A DNA stretch of 64,000 bases from an uncultured Porphyromonadaceae bacterium (GTDB lineage: Bacteria > Bacteroidota > Bacteroidia > Bacteroidales > Muribaculaceae), in assembly GCA_946187345.1 (NCBI GenBank), contig CAMHQD010000004.1, forward strand, positions 23,744 through 87,743, written 5' to 3'. Positions within the stretch are counted from its first letter, which is position 1. Each line of letters opens with the position of its first letter. This document shows, one piece after another, positions 1-9,299 of the stretch. The notes beneath the pieces were generated by a model. That model saw only the letters and a program-made list of their open reading frames with translations, made no database searches and was not told where the DNA came from. The position numbers and the translations under genes are program-made.

Positions 1-2318
1 ATGCGTTTGAGAACTGCACCAAGTTGCAGGAAGAGATTGAACTGCCCTATGGCGTCACCTCCATCGGCAGTTACGCTTTTTCCGGAGCCACGGGCATGAA
101 GAAACTCGTCATTCCGAGTTCGGTGGCATCGATTAGCAGCGGTATGTTGATCCGTTGCAGCGGCTTGACCGACCTCTACATCAACAAGGCCACCGCCCCG
201 ACGGCTACTATGAGCAATCTATTCGGCTCGGACTATGCGACCATCGTGCCCAACGTCACGCTGCACCTGCCCTACGCCAGCGGTATCGACACGTCATATA
301 AGAACGCCGGCTGGACCGGCTTCAAGGAGTATAACATGGGTTTATTGCAGGCCTACGACTTCGCCGTTAACCTGGAGAACTTCGGCAAGGCCTACTACTC
401 GGTCACGAGCAGCGGCGCGGCCAACTATCAACGCGAGGACGGCGTGTGGGCCGGCTACAACGGCACGGTGAAGTTGCTGCGCGGCACCGGCACCGCGCCC
501 AATGGAACGGTTACCATCCCCGATGTGGTGACTTACAAGAACAAGCGCTACGGCATCACCAGCCTCGGCACGCTGTCGCTCTACGGCGACGGCACCTCCG
601 TGTGCCGGTTCAGCATCGCCGGCGGCTGGCTGGTCAACAAAATCGAGTATGGCGCCGGCGCGTACACCACGGCTCTTACCGGTGTTGGCCTGCCGAACGT
701 CACTGTCATTGACCCAGTGGCATTCACCCTCTCGCTCAGCCTCAAGAGTTTCACCTTCAGCCCCAAACTGACCGACATCGGCGACGCGGCCTTCAACGGC
801 GCCACGGCTCTTGAGCAAGACGTCTACCTGCCTTACGGCGTGAAAACCGTGGGCGCCAGTGCCTTTGCCAACAACGCCATCACCACCCTGCGCATCCCCA
901 GTTCGGTCACTAAAATCGGCGATATGTTTGTGAGCAACAATAGCAAACTGGCTGAACTAATTGTTAACACCCCGACTACAGCCCTCGCTGCCGGCTCAAC
1001 CGAGATTTATACAATGCCGGACAATATGCGGGTGTACGTCCCGGTGGGGCAGGTCGAGCAGTTTAAGCAGCACAAGGCCTTCACCCGCTACACCTCCAAG
1101 ATTGAGGCCGGCGCCTTTGACTTTATCTGGGGAAACGACTATCACACCTATTACCACATGAGCGTGATGAGCATGCTCAGTGGTGAGTTCACCGACCCCG
1201 AGACCGGCGAGAAGACGGCCTACGACGGCTGGGGAAAGTATGTCTATCACCCCGCTATCACCTCCGCCGGAGAATTCCAGGTCGACTACATCGAGACCGA
1301 CCATGTCACCGGCAAGAAGTTCCTCATGGTGGCGCTGGGCGACAGCGTCTTTGCCGGCGCCACCGGTATGTCGGAATTCATCGGTCCCACCAGCAGCCTT
1401 CTCGTGATTGGCCACCACGCATTCTACGGCAGTGCCGTGAGCCACGACTTAAGTTTCGACAATCCGCTCGGTATCGGCGAGTTCGCCTTCGCCGAGATGC
1501 CCAACTGCCCGTCGGTGACCATCCTCACGCCGCTTGACATGAGTGGCTCGTTTAAGGACAGTTACATCTTTGATCACAACAAGGACGGCTTCAAGTTCTA
1601 CGTCGACAACAAGTACTTCAAGAAAGCCGTTGACTATTGTTGGGACTGGGACATGGGCGACGGCTACTATGCCGCGCAGTTGCGTCCGTTCATCCGCGCC
1701 GAGGCCGAGGTGCAACCGGTGAGTTGCTTCCTCGAGTGGGTCAACTATCCCGAGAACGGCCTGCACGCCTACTCGGTCAACAGTTATGACGAGAGCAAAC
1801 AGACGCTCAAACTGCTCGAGCACGACGAGAACTTCCTCAACAATCAGGAACACGGCGTCATCCTTACCGACCTTAAGCCCGGAGAGATTTACAAACTCGA
1901 GCCGTCGGATGTTGACCCGACGACCGTCACCTGCTCCGGCGACATCGACAACTACCTCACCGAGAACTGGGAGACCTCGACCCTCAAGAGCGATGACGCG
2001 CTCAAGCGTTGGGGCTGGGATGCCGAGAACAAGAAGTTTGTCCATCCCGCCTCGAGCATGACCATCCCCGGCGGCAGTGCGCTGCTCTATATCGGCGACA
2101 GCGACCCGGCCCTCAACATCGACGAGTGGACGCTCGAGTTGGCCGCGAGCAACAAGTTTGACGTCAACAACGACACTAAGGTTGACGTGGGCGATGTGAA
2201 CGCCATCCTCGAGGCCATCCTCGCCGGCAACAATGACGCCAAATTCAACGTCAACGGCGACACCGGCGTGGACGTTGGCGACGTGAACGCCGTCCTCGAG
2301 TATATCCTCACGCATTAA
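1..2318 (+). CDS. BspA-like leucine-rich-repeat surface protein with dockerin-like tail (5' partial)
   Basis: The reading frame is open from base 3 and already reads LRR sequence (AFENCTKL), so the true start lies outside the window. It holds LRR_5/BspA units of the form 'LPYGVTSIGSYAF...LVIPSSV', repeated near bases 40-130 and 820-910. A C-terminal structural region follows, then two dockerin-type segments (about 2151-2315) with the calcium-binding spacing DVNNDTKVDVGD and FNVNGDTGVDVGD. BspA-like proteins are secreted or surface proteins that bind host or matrix ligands, and dockerins bind cohesins. No cohesin is visible here, so the partner is unknown. The tail is nearly identical to that of the M6 protease ending at 7425. 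Confidence 0.85.
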   Translation, partial: AFENCTKLQEEIELPYGVTSIGSYAFSGATGMKKLVIPSSVASISSGMLIRCSGLTDLYINKATAPTATMSNLFGSDYATIVPNVTLHLPYASGIDTSYKNAGWTGFKEYNMGLLQAYDFAVNLENFGKAYYSVTSSGAANYQREDGVWAGYNGTVKLLRGTGTAPNGTVTIPDVVTYKNKRYGITSLGTLSLYGDGTSVCRFSIAGGWLVNKIEYGAGAYTTALTGVGLPNVTVIDPVAFTLSLSLKSFTFSPKLTDIGDAAFNGATALEQDVYLPYGVKTVGASAFANNAITTLRIPSSVTKIGDMFVSNNSKLAELIVNTPTTALAAGSTEIYTMPDNMRVYVPVGQVEQFKQHKAFTRYTSKIEAGAFDFIWGNDYHTYYHMSVMSMLSGEFTDPETGEKTAYDGWGKYVYHPAITSAGEFQVDYIETDHVTGKKFLMVALGDSVFAGATGMSEFIGPTSSLLVIGHHAFYGSAVSHDLSFDNPLGIGEFAFAEMPNCPSVTILTPLDMSGSFKDSYIFDHNKDGFKFYVDNKYFKKAVDYCWDWDMGDGYYAAQLRPFIRAEAEVQPVSCFLEWVNYPENGLHAYSVNSYDESKQTLKLLEHDENFLNNQEHGVILTDLKPGEIYKLEPSDVDPTTVTCSGDIDNYLTENWETSTLKSDDALKRWGWDAENKKFVHPASSMTIPGGSALLYIGDSDPALNIDEWTLELAASNKFDVNNDTKVDVGDVNAILEAILAGNNDAKFNVNGDTGVDVGDVNAVLEYILTH

Positions 2319-2630
2319 TGCCTCCCCCCCGCCCCCTCCTAAAGGAGGGGGAGACGGTGGCGGAACGGGTGTAGGGCCTTGCCTTGGCCTGGCCGAGAGC
2401 CCGCGATAGCGGGCGACGGCTCATAGGCGTGGGTGAAGCGAAGCGAAACCCACGTGACATGAGATTGATTGTTGCGCATAAAAACCCGCGATAGCGGGTT
2501 TCACAAACCTCGTTAGAGGTTTTACGAAAACCCCGGGTTGGAGCCGCAGGCGACTACCCGGGGTTGCTGCGCCATATCGAAGAAAACTACCTCGAAGAGG
2601 TTGCACATTCGCATGCTACATGCTAATTAT
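2319..2630. repeat. Mosaic of short palindromes in a non-coding gap
   Basis: This gap holds no convincing gene. It contains a perfect 9-bp hairpin CCCCCTCCT/AGGAGGGGG (2332-2351) and a 25-bp dispersed element starting GTAGGGCCTT (2371-2395). Small hairpins follow, of the type CCCGCGATAGCGGG and ACCTCGTTAGAGGTT, plus one bounded by CCCCGGGT/ACCCGGGG. A heptamer-like GCATGCTACATGCTAA lies near 2611-2626. Related units recur at 7.5, 9.3, 27.2, 43.6, 47.1, 56.7 and 60.1 kb. REP-like identity is inferred; no RAYT transposase lies in the window. Confidence 0.7.
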
Positions 2631-2645
2631 CGGGAGATACCTTAA

Positions 2646-2853
2646 ATCCGCAACCCGATAGTTCTCTCTCGAAAATTTCCGAAAAATACTATTTATCTCC
2701 CGTGAATTTCCGGAAATTATCGTGAATTTCTTCTCTTGTTCTCCAACTCATGAAAAAACCTATTGTTCTCTTGTCTTTATAACGGAAATTCACGGGAGAT
2801 TAATTCTCGTGAATTTTCGGAAATTTTCGAGAGAAAAGTTTCAAGTCGCGGAA
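2646..2853. repeat. Long AT-rich imperfect palindrome, copy 1
   Basis: The left arm (TCTCTCGAAAATTTCCG, then CCCGTGAATTTCCG) is mirrored by the right arm (ACGGAAATTCACGGG, then CGGAAATTTTCGAGAGA), so about 200 bp can form one long interrupted hairpin. The right end runs into GCGGAATTTG, whose TTTG is the -33 box of the promoter at 2854-2885. Related elements lie at 7443, 32741, 48446 and 53315. Confidence 0.75.
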
Positions 2854-2885
2854 TTTGTTGATTACAAAAATTTTGCGTAATTTTG
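2854..2885 (+). promoter_or_regulatory. Bacteroidetes-type promoter
   Basis: TTTG (2854-2857), a 20-base spacer and TAATTTTG (2878-2885) match the TTTG/TAnnTTTG consensus exactly. The expected transcript start near 2892 precedes the ATG at 2921. It should serve the truncated ORF and the M6 protease gene behind it. Confidence 0.8.
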
Positions 2886-2920
2886 TGCGGCAATTTTTCC
2901 CAAACTTAGATTAGTTACTT

Positions 2921-3151
2921 ATGAAAACAAATCGTTACTCATTTCTGACCCTGCTGCTCGCAGTGTTGACGGCTCTGACGGCCGGCGCCACCGTCACGTT
3001 TGAGGTGGGCAACTACAAGTATAGCGCCGAGGACGACGCCTATCGCTGCACGGTCACCGGACTGAGCACGGCCGGCGCGGCCGCCAACCTGACGACCATC
3101 AGCATCCCGTCCACGGTGACCTATAACGGCCGCCTCGTTGCCGCCTATTAA
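2921..3151 (+). pseudogene. Truncated N-terminus of a BspA-like protein (76 aa)
   Basis: The ORF has a clear signal peptide (MKTNRYSFLTLLLAVLTALT) and then the opening of a BspA/LRR_5 ectodomain (FEVGNYKYSAEDD...ISIPSTVTYNGR). It stops at VAAY, where intact relatives continue into the LRR array. It has its own perfect promoter and lies 14 bases upstream of the M6 protease start. It is most likely the remnant of a gene whose body was deleted, with its promoter now reading into the protease. A functional small secreted peptide cannot be excluded. Confidence 0.55.
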
Positions 3152-3165
3152 CAACTGAAATCGCT

Positions 3166-6100
3166 ATGTATATTTCTCGATTAACCATTTCCCTCGCGGC
3201 GGCGTTGTTGTGTTGCCTTGCCGCGATAGCCATTCCGGCCGACGACACCCCGCAGCCCTGCGCCCAGCCCGACGGCACGACCGTGACGCTGCGCCTGTGC
3301 GGTGACGAGTTCTACAACTTCCACACCACGGTGGACGGCTACACGGTGGTGCGCGACGCCACCACCGGTGCGTGGTGCTACGCCACCCGGCATGGCGACG
3401 ACCTGGTGAGCACCGGCGTAGTTGCCCACGACGCGGCGCGTCGCACCCCATCGGAGCAGTCGCAGACGGCACTGCTGCAACGCGGCCTTACCTCGCCGCG
3501 CGGTGTGGCTAAGGCGCGCGCCATGCGCGCCGAGCGCGACAAGCGCCTCAACATCGTCTCGCCGCAGGAGATGGCCGCGCGGGCCGGCGACGGACGCCGT
3601 CGTATGACCGGCGTGTCGATGGACCGCGACAAGTTCCGCGGCCTCATCATCCTGATCAACTATAGCGACGTCAAGTTCTCCACGATGAGTTCGCCGCAAT
3701 CGTTCTACCAGAGCATGGTGAACCAGACGGGCTATAGCGGCTTCACCTACAACGGCACCAAATACACCGCCCAAGGCTCGATGCGCGACTACTTCCGTTA
3801 CCAGAGCAACGGCGCGTTCACGCCTCAGTTTGACGTCTATGGCCCGGTGAACCTCTCCTACAGTTCGACCTACGTCCAGCAGACCAACTACGCCCGCCGC
3901 AACACATTGTTTGAGGCCGCCCTCAAGGCACTCGATTCGAGCATCAACTACGCCAACTACGATAGTGACAACAACGGAGAGGTTGATATGGTCTATTTCA
4001 TTGTGGCCGGCTACACCAGCGACTACGAGAACAACGACACCAACCTGCTGTGGCCTCACGCCGCCTGGCTGGCCAACAGCGAGGGTACCGACTATCTGTA
4101 CCACGACGGTAAGCGGTTCGGGCGCTACGCCTGCTCGGGCGAGATTTACGGCTGGCAGAAGTACAACGACCCGTTCCCGCTGGGCATCGGCACGATGTGC
4201 CATGAGTTCAGCCACGTGCTGGGCCTGCCGGACCTCTACGACACGGACTACAGCGAGAACGGCCAGAGCCTCACCCCCGGCCATTGGGACGTGATGGCCA
4301 GCGGCAGCGGCCGCTATGACAAGGGGCGCACCCCGGTGAACTACTCCGCCTGGGAGCGCGACAACGTGGGCTTTGCCAGTATGTCGACAATCTCGTCGCC
4401 CGGCTCCTACACGCTGCGCCCAGGCGAGTATGAGAGTTACCGTCTCAACTCGGCCAATAGCAACGAGTACTTCACGCTTGAGAACCGCCAGCGCGTCGGC
4501 TGGGACACCTACCTGCCCGGCCACGGCATGCTCGTGTGCCGCGTGGATGAGAGCAACAACGTGCCCTGGGACGACAACGATGTGAACATCAACCCCACGC
4601 GCGTCTACTATGAGTTGCTGCGCGCCGGCGGCAGCACCGACGTTGATGCCCAAAGCGGCAGCGACCCCTTCCCGGGCACCGCGGGCGTGACAAGCATCAC
4701 ATCCACCACCACGCCGGCACTGGTCACATGGGACGGCAAAGCCTCCTCGCGCAAGATTACTAATATAAAGGAGAGCGGCGCCGTAGTCACCTTCAACCTC
4801 GAGGCCGAGACACAGCCGGAAACGACAGGAGATATAGCCTATACGCTCATCAACGATGCCACCGAGCCCTACCTGCGCGTGGACGGCCTCACGGCAGCCG
4901 GCAAAGCCAAGAGCAATTTTGCCCTAGTAATACCCTCGTTGGCAACACATAACGGCACTCAATATCCAGTGCGCGAAATCAAGACGCAAGCCTTCTACCG
5001 CGCCGACAACATCACCTCGGTCACCATCCGCTGGGGGTGCCGCATCATCGGCGACTATGCGTTCTACCAGAACACGGCGATGACCTTTGCCAAGATTCCG
5101 AGTTCGGTGAACTATATCGGCAGTTATGCGTTCTACAACAGTCCACAACTCAAGACGTTCTACTACGCCGGCTTCAACCTGCCAAAGACAATAGGTAGCG
5201 CCGCTTTCCCCGCAATCTCGGGCTCGGTATTCTACTACGTCAATGGCGCCAACTTCACTACCTCGGATCTCTCGTCCAAACTGGGTTCCTACTTCACCTC
5301 CTTCGCCAAGAGCAACTCAGCCGCCGACTATCATATCACCGATGGCTCCTATTTCTGCATCGGGGCCGACGACAATCTCAAGATTACCGATGTCCATGAC
5401 GGCACCCTCGTGGGGTGGGTCAAGCCGAGCAGCAACACCGATGGTGTCTTCACCCCCACCTACCACGGCTATTTCAATGTTGAAGGTGTGGACATCAAGA
5501 TACGCACAATCGCCTCCGGAGCAGTCACCAAAAACACAGACCTCACCGGCCTTAACCTGGATGGCTGCTACATTACCCGCATCGGCAACTCGGCTTTTGA
5601 CGGCTGCACCAACCTGGCCACCATTACCCTCAACGAGGGGCTGATGACCATCGAGGCGTTCGCCTTCCGCGGCAGCGCCATCACCACCATCAACGTGCCG
5701 GCCTCGGTAACCAGCCTGAGCGCCTACTTCGTTGACCAATGCGCCAAGCATCAGACCATCACCGTGGCCGAGGGCAACACCGCCTACGCCTCCCACAACG
5801 GTATGCTCTTCAACAAGTCGCTCACCATATTGCTGCGCAAGCCGTGCTACGGCGGCGGCGCCACCTATCCCGAGACGATGACGGCCATCGGCGCCTACGC
5901 CTACGAGGGCTGCTCGCGCCTGTCGTCCATCACGGTGCCATTCGGTGTCACCTCCATCGGCACGGCCGCCTTCAACTCCTGCTCCAACCTCAGTAAACTC
6001 ATTATCCCAAGTTCGGTAAAGTCGCTGGGAGTCAACTTTGTGAAGAACTGCAACGCGCTCTCCAACCTCTATATCAACCTGGCCACACCGCCCGCGGTGA

Positions 6101-7425
6101 GCGACGCGTCAACCTACTTCGGCACCACAACGCCCGGCAATATCAACCTGCACGTGCCCTACTCGGCCAAGAGTACCTATGAGAGCGCCTCGGGCTGGCA
6201 AGGCTTCAAGAGTTATAACCTCAACAACGAGTTTGCCTACGACGGTGCCCTGGGCGTGAACAACATCAATGGCGGCCGCTTCACCATCACGTCCACCACG
6301 CCCTACGGCTACACCGACACGGCCGGCAACAGCCGCACTGCCTCGGGCGGCACCGCGATGTATCAAGGCAGCGGCGACGGCGTGACAACGCTCACGGGCG
6401 ATGCCAACCTGCCCACCGGCTTCAACTACCGCGACAAATACTATTTGATCACCGAGGTCGCGCCTTATACCCTCACCGGCGGCAGCGGCACGGCCTACAA
6501 AGTGGGCGGCGGCTCCTATCTGACGACTATCGGCGATTTCGCCTTCTACAACTGCAAGGCCATCTCGAGCCTGACGATTAAGGGTCCGCTATCGAGCGTC
6601 GGCGAGGACGCTTTCACGGGCATGAGCAACTGCGCCGAGGTGATGCTCGAGAGTGACAACGACCTCAGCGAGTCGTTCTCCAAGCGCGTATATGGTGACC
6701 TGAAGAGCGGCTATCTCTTCTGGATTAACAACAAGTTCTATTACTCGTGCTACCAGAAGACCCGCAACTGGAGCGCCGCCGGAACCGACACGTCAATGAA
6801 GAACCGGCTGCGACCGTTCCTCAAGCCTGCGGCCGAGGTAGAGCCGTTCAGTTGCTATATGGACTATGTGGACCTCAACAACAGCGGCCTGCTCGAGGGC
6901 GGAGCCTACTGGATCACGGGCTACAACGAGGCCACCAAGACGCTCACCACCACCCGTGCCACCGCCGGACAAAGCAACTTGTGGAGCAAGGGCATGCTGC
7001 TCACCGGCCTCACCCCCGGCAAAATCTATAAGTTGCAGTTCGGCACGAGCAACTACTATGGCAACACCTCTTATCTCGAGCCCACCGCCAACGGAGTTAG
7101 GACGTTGCAGGTGACCGCGGGCAATCATGTTTGGGACGCCGCGGGCAAGAGGTTCGTCAAGCCCACATCGACGGTCACCGTGCCCATCTGCACCGGCTAC
7201 CTCAACCTGCCGGCGTCGCAGCGTGACGTCACGCCATGGACCGTTGACGTGCTCGGCAACAAGTTTGACGTCAACAACGACGGCAGCGTGGACGTGGGCG
7301 ACGTGAACGCCGTGCTCGCGGCCATCCTCGCCGGCAACAACAACGCCAAGTTCAACGTCAACGGCGACACCGCCGTCGACGTTGGCGACGTGAACGCCAT
7401 CCTCGACTACATCCTCACCCATTAG
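3166..7425 (+). CDS. Secreted M6-family metalloprotease with BspA-type LRRs and dockerin-like C-terminus
   Basis: The protein has 1419 residues. A signal peptide (about 1-22) is followed by the N-terminal region common in Bacteroidales M6 peptidases (QPDGTTVTLRLCGDEF). The catalytic domain carries HEFSH (H346, E347, H350) followed by GLPDLYD, the zinc site of immune-inhibitor-A-like proteases. From about residue 556 there are LRR_5/BspA repeats (IGDYAFYQNTAM, IPSSVNYIGSYAF and others) to about 1060, then a structural region. Two dockerin segments (1365-1419) with DVNNDGSVDVGD close the protein. It probably degrades proteins at the cell surface or outside the cell. The dockerin may dock it to a cohesin scaffold not seen here. 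The start is the ATG 14 bases after the truncated ORF. Confidence 0.9.
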   Translation: MYISRLTISLAAALLCCLAAIAIPADDTPQPCAQPDGTTVTLRLCGDEFYNFHTTVDGYTVVRDATTGAWCYATRHGDDLVSTGVVAHDAARRTPSEQSQTALLQRGLTSPRGVAKARAMRAERDKRLNIVSPQEMAARAGDGRRRMTGVSMDRDKFRGLIILINYSDVKFSTMSSPQSFYQSMVNQTGYSGFTYNGTKYTAQGSMRDYFRYQSNGAFTPQFDVYGPVNLSYSSTYVQQTNYARRNTLFEAALKALDSSINYANYDSDNNGEVDMVYFIVAGYTSDYENNDTNLLWPHAAWLANSEGTDYLYHDGKRFGRYACSGEIYGWQKYNDPFPLGIGTMCHEFSHVLGLPDLYDTDYSENGQSLTPGHWDVMASGSGRYDKGRTPVNYSAWERDNVGFASMSTISSPGSYTLRPGEYESYRLNSANSNEYFTLENRQRVGWDTYLPGHGMLVCRVDESNNVPWDDNDVNINPTRVYYELLRAGGSTDVDAQSGSDPFPGTAGVTSITSTTTPALVTWDGKASSRKITNIKESGAVVTFNLEAETQPETTGDIAYTLINDATEPYLRVDGLTAAGKAKSNFALVIPSLATHNGTQYPVREIKTQAFYRADNITSVTIRWGCRIIGDYAFYQNTAMTFAKIPSSVNYIGSYAFYNSPQLKTFYYAGFNLPKTIGSAAFPAISGSVFYYVNGANFTTSDLSSKLGSYFTSFAKSNSAADYHITDGSYFCIGADDNLKITDVHDGTLVGWVKPSSNTDGVFTPTYHGYFNVEGVDIKIRTIASGAVTKNTDLTGLNLDGCYITRIGNSAFDGCTNLATITLNEGLMTIEAFAFRGSAITTINVPASVTSLSAYFVDQCAKHQTITVAEGNTAYASHNGMLFNKSLTILLRKPCYGGGATYPETMTAIGAYAYEGCSRLSSITVPFGVTSIGTAAFNSCSNLSKLIIPSSVKSLGVNFVKNCNALSNLYINLATPPAVSDASTYFGTTTPGNINLHVPYSAKSTYESASGWQGFKSYNLNNEFAYDGALGVNNINGGRFTITSTTPYGYTDTAGNSRTASGGTAMYQGSGDGVTTLTGDANLPTGFNYRDKYYLITEVAPYTLTGGSGTAYKVGGGSYLTTIGDFAFYNCKAISSLTIKGPLSSVGEDAFTGMSNCAEVMLESDNDLSESFSKRVYGDLKSGYLFWINNKFYYSCYQKTRNWSAAGTDTSMKNRLRPFLKPAAEVEPFSCYMDYVDLNNSGLLEGGAYWITGYNEATKTLTTTRATAGQSNLWSKGMLLTGLTPGKIYKLQFGTSNYYGNTSYLEPTANGVRTLQVTAGNHVWDAAGKRFVKPTSTVTVPICTGYLNLPASQRDVTPWTVDVLGNKFDVNNDGSVDVGDVNAVLAAILAGNNNAKFNVNGDTAVDVGDVNAILDYILTH

Positions 7426-7442
7426 TCCTCCCCCACCCCCTC

Positions 7443-7597
7443 CTCTCTCGAAAATTCTCGAAAGTTTCTCACGTAAAATCAGTAAAACTTCACGTAAAAT
7501 CCGTAAAATATTAATATACGATATTTTAATATTGTAGGGTCTGACCTCGGTCTGGCCGTTTTACGAATTTTACGTGAGATATTTTCGAGATAAAAAT
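7443..7597. repeat. Long AT-rich imperfect palindrome, copy 2
   Basis: The left arm (TCTCTCGAAAATTCTCG, then CACGTAAAATC) is mirrored by the right arm (TTTTACGTGAG, then TTTTCGAGA). The centre contains a copy of the dispersed 25-bp element (GTAGGGTCTGACC, 7534-7558). The right end continues to TTGCGGAATCC, like the ends of the other copies. Confidence 0.7.
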
Positions 7598-7655
7598 TTT
7601 GACTTGCGGAATCCAGGAAAACAAACGAACCGCATTCATGTCTCGCACAGCGCGC

Positions 7656-7715
7656 AACACTTTTTTCGGCCGAAAAAATGTGCCACACTACATTTTTTCG
7701 GCCGAAAAAGTGTTT
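7656..7715. repeat. Nested palindrome pair built on TTCGGCCGAA
   Basis: Two self-complementary units, each with TTTTTTCGGCCGAAAAA, lie at 7661-7678 and 7693-7709. Their flanks AACAC/GTGTTT make the whole 60 bp a larger hairpin. The element ends 17 bases before the -7 box of the cstA promoter, so it could be an operator or an upstream terminator. No T-run supports the terminator role. Confidence 0.6.
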
Positions 7716-7732
7716 CTTACAAAGAAATCTAT

Positions 7733-7740
7733 TACCTTTG
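7733..7740 (+). promoter_or_regulatory. -7 box of the cstA promoter
   Basis: TACCTTTG matches TAnnTTTG. The -33 region is poor: TGTTTC lies near 7711, with no exact TTTG. It is placed 69 bases before the cstA ATG. Confidence 0.55.
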
Positions 7741-7808
7741 CATTGACAAAACCATTAAAACAAATAACGTTCCGTGTGCAACCACCTCGTGGTTGCCACG
7801 TATAGGTT

Positions 7809-9254
7809 ATGATTTCATTTCTTATCTCACTTGTGGCCCTGGTGATGGGCTACCACATCTACGGACGCGTGATAGAGCGCGTGTTCGGCCCCGACGACCG
7901 CGTCACACCGGCCATCGCTCACGCCGACGGTGTTGACTATGTTGCCATGCCGTCGTGGCGTGTGTTCATGATTCAATTCCTCAACATCGCCGGCACCGGA
8001 CCTATCTTCGGCGCCATCATGGGCGCCGTGTTCGGCCCGGCAGCCTTCCTGTGGATTGTGCTGGGCAGCATCTTTGCCGGCGCGGTGCACGACTACTTCT
8101 GCGGCATGCTCTCGATGCGCCACGACGGGCACGGCGTACCCACCATCGTGGGCATCTACTTGGGCACATGGATGCGGCGCGTGATGCTCTTCTTCTGTGT
8201 GCTGCTGCTCATGCTCGTGGGCGTGGTGTTTGTTTTTAGCCCAGCCATTATCCTTGACGACTTTGGCGGCACGACGCTGATGTGGGTTCTCGGCATCTTC
8301 GGCTACTACGTGCTGGCCACACTGCTGCCTGTCGACAAGTTAATCGGCAAGATTTATCCGCTGTTCGCCTTCTCGCTCATTTTCATGGCCATCGCCCTGA
8401 TGGTGGGGTTGCTGGTCAAGTGGCCGGCGCTGCCCGAGTTCTGGAATATGGGCGACCTGAGCGCATGGACCGGCTCGCAGGTGGACGGTGACGGCAACGA
8501 TTTGCTGGGCGCTGTGGCCTATATGCGCAAGAACCCGCTCTTTCCCTGCCTATTCATTACCATCGCTTGCGGCGCGTTGAGCGGCTTCCACGCCACCCAG
8601 AGTCCGATTATGGCACGCTGCCTCACTGACGAGCGCATGGGGCGCCCCGTGTTCTACGGCGCGATGATCACCGAGGGTGTCGTCGCCCTGGTGTGGGCAG
8701 CCGTGGCGATGTGGTTCTTCTATTACGGCGGCTGGCGCGAGGTCGCGGGTCCGGACACGGTTCAAGCGTTCCTCGACCAAGCCGATGACGAGGGCGGCAA
8801 GACGCTGCTGCAATACTTCACCGCGCCGAGCGTGGTCAACGCCGTGTGCAACGGCTGGCTGGGTCTCGCCGGCGGTGTACTCGCCATCCTGGGCGTTGTT
8901 GCCGCCCCCATCACAAGCGGCGACACCGCCTTCCGCAGCGCGCGTCTGATTATCGCCGAGGCTTTCAACGTCAAGCAGAAACCCATCATGGGCCGCCTGG
9001 TCGTTGCCCTGCCGATGTTCATTGCCGCTATCGGCCTGCTCGTGTGGCAAATGGAAAGCCCCGACGGTTTCAACACCCTGTGGCAGTGGTTCGGGTGGAG
9101 CAACCAGACGCTTGCCACCATCGCGTTGTGGACGACAACAATGTACTTGTGGAAACGCGGAAGCCGCGCCTATTGGCTCACGTTGCTGCCGTCACTGTTC
9201 ATGACGACCGTCGTCATATCCTTCCTCTTCGTGTCGCCTTTCGCCTTCGGCTAA
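7809..9254 (+). CDS. cstA: CstA-family carbon starvation transporter
   Basis: The protein has 481 residues and many hydrophobic helices. The N-terminus is diagnostic for CstA (GYHIYGRVIERVFGPDDR, then FLNIAGTGPIFGAIMGAVFG and AGAVHDYFCGMLSMRHDG). CstA proteins import peptides or pyruvate at the inner membrane under nutrient limitation. At 481 residues it matches the shorter form of the family and not the roughly 700-residue E. coli protein. It is a single-gene unit with its own promoter and a strong terminator hairpin at 9379-9435. The stop codon TAA shares its last base with a heptamer array. Confidence 0.9.
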   Translation: MISFLISLVALVMGYHIYGRVIERVFGPDDRVTPAIAHADGVDYVAMPSWRVFMIQFLNIAGTGPIFGAIMGAVFGPAAFLWIVLGSIFAGAVHDYFCGMLSMRHDGHGVPTIVGIYLGTWMRRVMLFFCVLLLMLVGVVFVFSPAIILDDFGGTTLMWVLGIFGYYVLATLLPVDKLIGKIYPLFAFSLIFMAIALMVGLLVKWPALPEFWNMGDLSAWTGSQVDGDGNDLLGAVAYMRKNPLFPCLFITIACGALSGFHATQSPIMARCLTDERMGRPVFYGAMITEGVVALVWAAVAMWFFYYGGWREVAGPDTVQAFLDQADDEGGKTLLQYFTAPSVVNAVCNGWLGLAGGVLAILGVVAAPITSGDTAFRSARLIIAEAFNVKQKPIMGRLVVALPMFIAAIGLLVWQMESPDGFNTLWQWFGWSNQTLATIALWTTTMYLWKRGSRAYWLTLLPSLFMTTVVISFLFVSPFAFG

Positions 9255-9287
9255 TGTAGCATGTAGCATGTAGCATGTAGCATGTAG
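9254..9287 (+). repeat. Heptamer tandem repeat (ATGTAGC)n
   Basis: Four perfect ATGTAGC units and a fifth ending in G start at the last base of the cstA stop codon. The same heptamer, in the opposite sense, abuts the stop codon of the lipoprotein gene at 10874 and occurs inside the acyltransferase gene at 44729. Confidence 0.9.
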
Positions 9288-9299
9288 GGGGATGGCACC

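Noticed and set aside
2421..2606. Minus-strand 61-codon ORF in the 2.3-2.9 kb gap
   Set aside because: It translates the tandem palindromes only.
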